A stretch of DNA of 25,484 nt from JACCVG01 sp034664165. GTDB taxonomy: Bacteria; Actinomycetota; Thermoleophilia; Solirubrobacterales; Thermoleophilaceae. The notes under the pieces were generated by a model. It was not told the DNA's origin. It did not search any database and worked only from the letters and a program-made list of their open reading frames with translations. This document shows positions 20,842 through 25,484 of the stretch, piece after piece (position 1 is the first letter of the stretch; each line of letters starts with the position of its first letter). The position numbers and the translations under genes are program-made. The stretch is from positions 1-25,484 of the forward strand of contig JAXDIE010000024.1 in assembly GCA_034664165.1 (NCBI GenBank), read 5' to 3'.

Positions 20842-22471
20842 GTACGGCTCCGACGCGCTCGAGAACCTGGCGAAGGGCGTTGGGACGGTGGCCCGTGTCG
20901 TCGCCCCCACGCTAGGGCCGCTGGGGGGAGTGGTGATGCTCGACTCGTATTTCGGCACCCCCGAGATCCACGTCTCGGAGATCGACCGCCGTGGCAGCTC
21001 GCCGGCTATAGCGGCAGACGGCTACGCGATCTCGCAGGAGATCCTGGTTGGAGATCGGTTCGTCAATCTCGGGATTTTGCTGGCACGGGATGTGAGCAAG
21101 GAGGTCAAGCGCCGGGCCGGCGATGGATCGACGACGGCGATCGTCCTTACCGATGCCCTGGTCTCGCACGGGATACAGGCCCTCGCTGCCGGAGCCGAGG
21201 TCCGCGCGCTTCGTGCCTCGATCGCGCGGGCTATCAAGTCTGCCGTCGACCTGCTGCCGCGATATGCGGAGCCGGTTTCCGGGCTGGAGGAGTGCCGCCG
21301 GATCGGAGCCAGTGCCGCCTCCGGTGACGAGGAGGTAGGGAACGCCGTTGCTCAGGCCGTAATCGAGCACGGGGCGGATTTCGTCGCGTTCGAGGACGGG
21401 CTGGACGAGCGAGTGTCGGTGCGGCTCTCGGCGGAGTACAGGGTGGATCGGGGCTATGCGTCGCCGTATCTCGTCAACGAGCCGCTCCACGATCGCGCCC
21501 TCCTGCAGAACGCCTTGGTCCTGCTTGTTTCAGGGGCTCTCCGCGAAGGCCGGGCGCTCGTGGCGGCGCTCGAGATCGCGATGGCTGCGGAGCGCCCGCT
21601 TCTGGTGGTCGCGGACGAGTTCGATGCCGACGTGATGGCCCTTCTCACCGTGAATCTCAAGAACAAGCGCTGCGTCGCCGTAGCGGTCGAGGCGCCCGCC
21701 TACGGTGAGCTACGCCGGGCACTGCTGGAGGATCTGGCGGCCCTGACCGGCGCCGAGCTCGTGGCGCCGAGCTCGGTACCGCAGGTCGACGCTGCCGCGC
21801 TGGGAGGCGCCGAGCGCGTCGAGGTTCATCGCAAGCACACCGAGATCATGGGAGGGCACGGCGCCGACCGGGACCTCCGGTGTGCCCAGATCGGGGCGGA
21901 GGCCGGCGATGCAGATAACGCGCACGAGCGGGATGAGTTGCTGGCCCGGCGGGCACGATTGAGCGGCGGCGGGGTGGCCCGGGTTGCCATCGGTGGCTCG
22001 ACCGACTCTGAGCGCCGCGAGCGCACGCGGCGCGCCGAGGACGCACTTCGCTCGATTGAGGCGGCGCTGGAGGAGGGAGTGGTGCCCGGTGGCGGTGCCA
22101 CGCTCTTCCGGATCGCCGATTCCCTTGATCCTGCCGACAGCGGCGCGCGGGTCGTGGCTGCCGCGCTGCGGGCGCCTGCCCGCCGGATCGCCGCCAACGC
22201 CGGGCACGACAGGGCGATCGTCCTCGATCAGCTCTCGAAAGCCGGCGAGGGCCAGACCTTTGACGTCGAGCGGGGTCGCCTTGTCGATGCCTTTGAGTCC
22301 GGGATTGTCGAACCCGTTCGAATGACTCGAACCGCTCTTGAGACGGCCGGTTCGGTAGCCCGCCGGATTCTCGGAACCGAAGTCCTGGTTGCCCAGCCGC
22401 TCTACGGCGGTCGCGACCCCAACACCCAGCGAGAAGGCGGGCCTGCAAACCTCGCCATGAACAGGAGGTGA
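20813..22471 (+). CDS. divergent GroEL-like chaperonin, likely specific for the monooxygenase hydroxylase
   Basis: The product has 552 residues, full GroEL length. Nucleotide-site landmarks are APTLGP (31-36), AADGYAIS (D69), AGDGSTTA (D104) and EDALRSIEAALEEGVVPGGG. A 14-residue insertion (around EIHVSEIDRRGSSPA) lies between the GP loop and D69 relative to GroEL, and the C-terminus ends in NLAMNRR with no GGM tail. In mycobacteria a GroEL-like protein, MimG, is needed for folding of the propane monooxygenase MimABCD, a clear precedent for this position. No GroES gene lies nearby. ATG 20813 is chosen because AGGAGG (20801-20806) lies 6 nt upstream. RidA follows after 2 nt. Confidence 0.9.
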   Translation: MSARPARKLKYGSDALENLAKGVGTVARVVAPTLGPLGGVVMLDSYFGTPEIHVSEIDRRGSSPAIAADGYAISQEILVGDRFVNLGILLARDVSKEVKRRAGDGSTTAIVLTDALVSHGIQALAAGAEVRALRASIARAIKSAVDLLPRYAEPVSGLEECRRIGASAASGDEEVGNAVAQAVIEHGADFVAFEDGLDERVSVRLSAEYRVDRGYASPYLVNEPLHDRALLQNALVLLVSGALREGRALVAALEIAMAAERPLLVVADEFDADVMALLTVNLKNKRCVAVAVEAPAYGELRRALLEDLAALTGAELVAPSSVPQVDAAALGGAERVEVHRKHTEIMGGHGADRDLRCAQIGAEAGDADNAHERDELLARRARLSGGGVARVAIGGSTDSERRERTRRAEDALRSIEAALEEGVVPGGGATLFRIADSLDPADSGARVVAAALRAPARRIAANAGHDRAIVLDQLSKAGEGQTFDVERGRLVDAFESGIVEPVRMTRTALETAGSVARRILGTEVLVAQPLYGGRDPNTQREGGPANLAMNRR

Positions 22472-22473
22472 CC

Positions 22474-22923
22474 ATGTCTCTCGACGTGGATACAACGGCA
22501 GAAGGCGTCATCGAGCGCCGGCCGATCAAGCTGGAGGGCCACTGGAGCTGGCACGTACCGGTCCACATGTCGCAGGGGTGGGTACTGGACGATCTCGTGC
22601 TCGTTGGGGGTCAGATCGCCGTGGATGAACAGGGCGAGGTGATCGGGCCCGGCGACATCGAGATCCAGACCCGCGAGGTATTCGCCAATATCGGGAAGGT
22701 CCTGGCGGAGGCGGGCTTGGGCTGGGAGCACGTGGTGAAGCTCAACACCTTCTACGTGTGCGAGCCCGACGAGGACGTCGTCGCGTTCTGGGAGAAGATG
22801 ACCCGGGTGCGGATGGAGTTCCTGCGTGCGCCGGGCCCGGCCGCGACGGCCGTGCGGGTTGTCGGGCTCATGTACCCGGAGCTCGTGATCGAAGCAGAGG
22901 CGATGGCGATCCGGCCGAGATGA
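22474..22923 (+). CDS. RidA/YjgF/UK114-family protein lacking the catalytic arginine
   Basis: The product has 149 residues. The fold is recognisable from LVLVGGQIAVDEQGEVIGPGD, FANIGKVLAEAGLGWEHVVKLNTFY and the final VIEAEAMAIRPR. In E. coli RidA, R105 (PARSCVEVARL) binds the imine carboxylate; here the matching segment is PAATAVRVVGL with A124, so canonical enamine/imine deaminase activity is not expected. RutC of the Rut pyrimidine pathway belongs to the same superfamily, so this protein may act on a different intermediate or be regulatory. ATG 22474 is chosen over GTG 22468 because AGGAGG overlaps the latter. Its stop overlaps the M20 start (ATGA). Confidence 0.88.
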   Translation: MSLDVDTTAEGVIERRPIKLEGHWSWHVPVHMSQGWVLDDLVLVGGQIAVDEQGEVIGPGDIEIQTREVFANIGKVLAEAGLGWEHVVKLNTFYVCEPDEDVVAFWEKMTRVRMEFLRAPGPAATAVRVVGLMYPELVIEAEAMAIRPR

Positions 22924-23993
22924 TGCAAGTGGGCGCTCGCGCGCTCGAGTTGGCCCAAGAGCTCGTTCGCGTGCGAACGACGGGGGGCGACGAGGCGCCG
23001 GCCGTTGAGCTGTGCGAAGAGGTACTGGCCGGCGCGGGCTGGGAGGTCGAGCGAATTCCCTATGGCCCCGGCCGGCCGCAGCTACTGGCCCGGACTGGGC
23101 CCGGAGAGCTAGAGCGCTGCCTCTGCGGGCACCTCGACACGGTGGGGATCTCCGAGGGCTCGTGGACCGTGGATCCGTTCGAGGGCGTGGTATCCGAGGG
23201 TTACCTCTGGGGCCGAGGCGCGGCGGACATGAAAGGCGGCGTGGGGGCGATTCTGGCGGCCGCGGAGTCAGTTGGGCCCGATGAGCGGCATCTCGGTGCG
23301 GCGATTCTTCTGACTGCTGCAGAGGAGACAGGGGCCGAGGGGGCGGCCGAGCTAGCCGGGCGGGAGGACCTGGCGACGATCAGCGAATGGCTGGTGGCGG
23401 AGCCGACCGGAAACCGGGTGCTGGTGGGGCACCGCGGCGCCCTGTGGCTACGGGTCCGGGCGCTGGGTCGGGCGGGCCATGCCTCGGCACCACCTCCCGG
23501 GGGCGGATCGATCGGAGAGCTGCGCCGGGCGCTTGACAGGCTCGATCAGTTGGATCTCGGATCCGACCCAGACGCTCCGACTATTGCAGTCACCGGTCTG
23601 GTCGCGGGAAGTGCGCCCAACGTGCTGCCATCCGAGGCTTTGGGTGTCCTGGACGCGCGCTTTGCGAGTGCTGCCGCTGGCCGCGAGCTCAAGCGCGCGA
23701 TAGCCGAGGCCCTGGGCGAGGAGGTCTCGCTCGAGACCCTGGCCGCGATGCCTGCGGTAACTGGTTCAGCCACCAGCGCGTTGGCTACCGAGGCCTGCGC
23801 CCTGTCCGCGACCTCGGTCGAGGAGCACCCGGCCACCTACTTCACCGACCTCAGCATGCTGGCGGGCTCCAATGCCGCGACCGTGATCCTCGGGCCCGGC
23901 GAGCCGGAGCAGGCGCATGCGGTTGATGAGCGCTGCAGGGTGGACGCGATCGCTGCCGCAGCAGATATCTACGCGGGCTTGTTGGCACGCTGA
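22920..23993 (+). CDS. M20-family amidohydrolase/deacylase (ArgE/DapE/carboxypeptidase-like)
   Basis: The product has 357 residues. All M20 dizinc features are visible: GHLDTV (H71, D73), GRGAADMKGG (D103, the bridging Asp), AAEETGAEG (E135, E136; E135 catalytic), VAEPTGN (E161) and QAHAVDE (H333). The dimerisation-domain His is in GRAGHASAPPPGG (H187). Family reactions remove acyl, succinyl or carbamoyl groups from amino-acid-like compounds. As the last gene it may cleave a ring-opened N-acyl or N-carbamoyl product; the exact reaction is unknown. The first ATG (22920) overlaps the RidA stop. No terminator hairpin is evident after the stop, and the next gene begins 29 nt on. Confidence 0.88.
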   Translation: MMQVGARALELAQELVRVRTTGGDEAPAVELCEEVLAGAGWEVERIPYGPGRPQLLARTGPGELERCLCGHLDTVGISEGSWTVDPFEGVVSEGYLWGRGAADMKGGVGAILAAAESVGPDERHLGAAILLTAAEETGAEGAAELAGREDLATISEWLVAEPTGNRVLVGHRGALWLRVRALGRAGHASAPPPGGGSIGELRRALDRLDQLDLGSDPDAPTIAVTGLVAGSAPNVLPSEALGVLDARFASAAAGRELKRAIAEALGEEVSLETLAAMPAVTGSATSALATEACALSATSVEEHPATYFTDLSMLAGSNAATVILGPGEPEQAHAVDERCRVDAIAAAADIYAGLLAR

Positions 23994-24022
23994 GGCAAAA
24001 TGAGCAAGGCTGGAGGGCAAGG

Positions 24023-24874
24023 ATGATCCACGCGATTCGATGGTTGGCGCTTTTCACCGTCCTGCTCGTCGCAGGCCCAGCTCAGGCGGCAACGGTCGTT
24101 GGCAACAGCGCTCCCGGCGGAACGCCGTTGGCCTGCACTCCGCAGTCCTTCGTTCAGGCGGCCTCTGCGGCCAACAACCATTTGGTGCCGCCCGGCGGAG
24201 GCGTGATCACCGAGTGGCGCTACCAGGCGGATGCGGTGACCGCGCAGCTGGCGCTCCGGGTCTTCTCGCGGACGGGCGCCACCAGCACCTTCACCGCGCT
24301 CGCCGAGAGCGAGCCCAGGTCAACTGTCCCGAACACCGTGAACAAGTTCCCGACCCGGATCTCAGTGAGCGGCGGAGAGCTGATCGGTCTGCGGGTCGAC
24401 TCCGGCGGGAGCGCCTGCCTCTTTGAGACCTTCGCGCCGGGGGACGTCTACCACCAGTCCAACTTCGCGCTCCCCCTCAACACGCCGACGGCCTTCGGGA
24501 TGGCCTTCGTCGGCTACCACGTGGCGGTCGCGGCGGTTCTTGAGCCGGATGCCGACCACGATGGCTTCGGCGACGAGAGCCAGGACCAGTGCCCTGCCGA
24601 CCCGACCAAGCAGGACTGCACCCCGCCAGCGGCGCCGAGCATCGACAAGCGCCCGAAAAAGAAGACGGGCTCGGCGAAGGCGACGATCGGCTTCAGCTCC
24701 GCCGAGGCGGGCGTGACGTTCGAGTGCCGGGCGGACAAAGCGGCGTTTGCGCCGTGTGCCGGGCAAAGCAAGCTGAAGAAGCTGAAGGCGAGGAAGCACA
24801 CATTCCGGGTGCACGCGATCGACGCCGCCGGGAACGTGGGGTCGGATGCGGTGGTGCGGTGGCGGGTTACCTGA
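24023..24874 (+). CDS. secreted protein with a thrombospondin-3-like spacer and C-terminal Ig-like domain
   Basis: The product has 283 residues. A signal peptide ends near PAQA (residue 22). Residues 25-180 form a beta-rich domain (ALRVFSRTGATSTFTALAESE, FPTRISVSGGELIGLRVDSGG) with no recognised family. A calcium-binding-type DADHDGFGDESQDQCPADP segment (about 175-193) resembles a thrombospondin-3 repeat. A Lys-rich linker leads to residues 215-283, a small Ig-like beta domain with VTFECRADKAAFAPC and RVHAIDAAGNVGSDAV. This arrangement is common in secreted Solirubrobacterales proteins. Function is unknown, likely extracellular or surface. GGAGGG precedes the ATG; it is close to the M20 gene but shares no obvious function. 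Confidence 0.82.
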   Translation: MIHAIRWLALFTVLLVAGPAQAATVVGNSAPGGTPLACTPQSFVQAASAANNHLVPPGGGVITEWRYQADAVTAQLALRVFSRTGATSTFTALAESEPRSTVPNTVNKFPTRISVSGGELIGLRVDSGGSACLFETFAPGDVYHQSNFALPLNTPTAFGMAFVGYHVAVAAVLEPDADHDGFGDESQDQCPADPTKQDCTPPAAPSIDKRPKKKTGSAKATIGFSSAEAGVTFECRADKAAFAPCAGQSKLKKLKARKHTFRVHAIDAAGNVGSDAVVRWRVT

Positions 24875-24969
24875 CCCGGCGGCCGATCTCGCCCCCGGCC
24901 ATCAAGGCAGCGCTCTGTGCGCCGGTACGGTCTCCGGTGACAAGTCCGAGGGCGAAAGCCGGCGGTTCG

Positions 24970-24975
24970 TAACAT
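24970..24975 (+). promoter_or_regulatory. -10-like TAACAT for the flavin-binding protein gene (leaderless)
   Basis: TAACAT is followed by 6 nt and the ATG at 24982. No Shine-Dalgarno is visible. Confidence 0.35.
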
Positions 24976-24981
24976 CAGCGG

Positions 24982-25484
24982 ATGGCACGCGTGTACGAGG
25001 AGATCGATGCCCGGCTCAGCGACTGGATCGCTAGTCAGTCGATGTTCTTCATCGGGAGCGCTCCCCTCGCTGCAGACGGCCATGTGAACGTCTCGCCGAA
25101 GGGCCCGATCGGGACGTTGCGGGTCCTGGGGCCACGAACGGTGGCCTACCTGGATGTCGTCGGCAGCGGGGCAGAGACGATCGCGCACCTGCGCGAGAAC
25201 GGTCGCATCGTCGTAATGCTCTGCGCCTTCGAGGGGCCCCCGCGAATCATCCGCCTCCATGGCCGGGGAGAGGCAATCACCGCTGCCGATCCGCGCTTCC
25301 CAGACCTGCGGGCTCGGTGTGGATTCGACGAGCCTGCCGTCCCGGAGGCGCGACGCTCGATCATCCTCGTCGAGGTCACCCGGATCGCGGACTCGTGCGG
25401 TTACGGCGTGCCGCTGATGAGCTTCGAGGCCGACCGCGAGCACGGGGAGAAGTGGGCCGCCAAGAAGGTCCGCACAGGCGGCCC
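24982..25484 (+). CDS. pyridoxamine-5'-phosphate-oxidase-like FMN-binding protein, C-terminus off the window
   Basis: The window holds 167 residues. The PPOX-type split-barrel pattern is clear: LSDWIASQSMFFIGSAPLA, GHVNVSPKGPIGTLRVLGPRTVAYLD, GSGAETIAHLRENGRIVVML, then PRIIRLHGRGEAI and ILVEVTRIADSCGYGVPL. These small proteins bind FMN or F420 and act as oxidases or reductases, or have unknown roles. The final segment EADREHGEKWAAKKV is cut at the edge. It begins 107 nt after the preceding stop with its own -10-like element, so it is probably a separate transcript. Confidence 0.88.
   Translation, partial: MARVYEEIDARLSDWIASQSMFFIGSAPLAADGHVNVSPKGPIGTLRVLGPRTVAYLDVVGSGAETIAHLRENGRIVVMLCAFEGPPRIIRLHGRGEAITAADPRFPDLRARCGFDEPAVPEARRSIILVEVTRIADSCGYGVPLMSFEADREHGEKWAAKKVRTGG

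Noticed and set aside
1..25484. Mobile elements, tRNA, rRNA or riboswitches
   Set aside because: No transposase, integrase, terminal inverted repeats, tRNA cloverleaf or conserved riboswitch core was recognised by eye; a tRNAscan or covariance-model search would be decisive.

Overview
The window is high-GC DNA, dense in genes on both strands. Its protein repertoire points to the actinobacterial class Thermoleophilia, most likely Solirubrobacterales. Indications are a tandem array of SnoaL-like proteins beginning MSQENVEIVR, a DUF2630 protein, a MEDS-STAS protein, secreted proteins with a thrombospondin-3-like spacer, and many start codons placed 6-7 nt after a -10-like hexamer. This assignment is an inference from family resemblance; no rRNA or tRNA gene is visible.

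Region 1 (1-8,333) is mixed housekeeping and accessory sequence. It holds a truncated alpha/beta hydrolase behind a limonene-epoxide-hydrolase-like protein, an ABM monooxygenase-like protein, a small acidic protein, a DUF2630 protein and a DUF1428 protein. A three-gene group follows: coiled-coil protein, HATPase anti-sigma-type kinase, and a MEDS-STAS protein that lacks the usual phosphorylatable serine. Next come a secreted M19-like metallohydrolase coupled to a DUF2127 membrane protein, a lipoprotein and an EthD protein, closed by a strong bidirectional terminator.

Region 2 (8,341-11,600) carries a secreted glycoside hydrolase, a small secreted protein, a NERD-domain protein and a VOC/glyoxalase protein whose 5' end looks frameshifted. 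Region 3 (11,648-12,900) is an array of three SnoaL-like genes separated by exactly 3 nt. Their start and stop regions are nearly identical at the DNA level, and broken copies of the junction lie on both sides.

Region 4 (12,919-23,993) is the main interest. A MerR-XRE-cupin fusion regulator diverges from a tightly packed set of eleven genes that looks like one transcription unit. In order these are an NCS1 nucleobase/hydantoin-type permease; the beta subunit, MmoB/DmpM effector and alpha subunit of a soluble diiron monooxygenase (SDIMO); a ubiquitin-like small subunit; a NuoE-like [2Fe-2S] protein; a cyclase-family metal hydrolase; a NuoF-like NADH/FMN/[4Fe-4S] protein; a divergent GroEL-like chaperonin; a RidA-family protein; and an M20 amidohydrolase. 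No ordinary FAD/[2Fe-2S] SDIMO reductase and no Rieske ferredoxin is present, so the NuoE/NuoF pair is the obvious candidate electron donor. Permease, cyclic-amide hydrolase, RidA and M20 amidohydrolase together suggest uptake, hydroxylation and stepwise opening of an N-heterocycle or cyclic amide/imide, functionally reminiscent of the Rut pyrimidine pathway but built on a diiron oxygenase. The substrate is unknown. The beta subunit also keeps all six residues at the diiron-ligand positions, which is unexpected.

Region 5 (24,023-25,484) holds a secreted protein and a truncated pyridoxamine-5'-phosphate-oxidase-like protein. No CRISPR array, insertion sequence, integrase, tRNA or rRNA was recognised.
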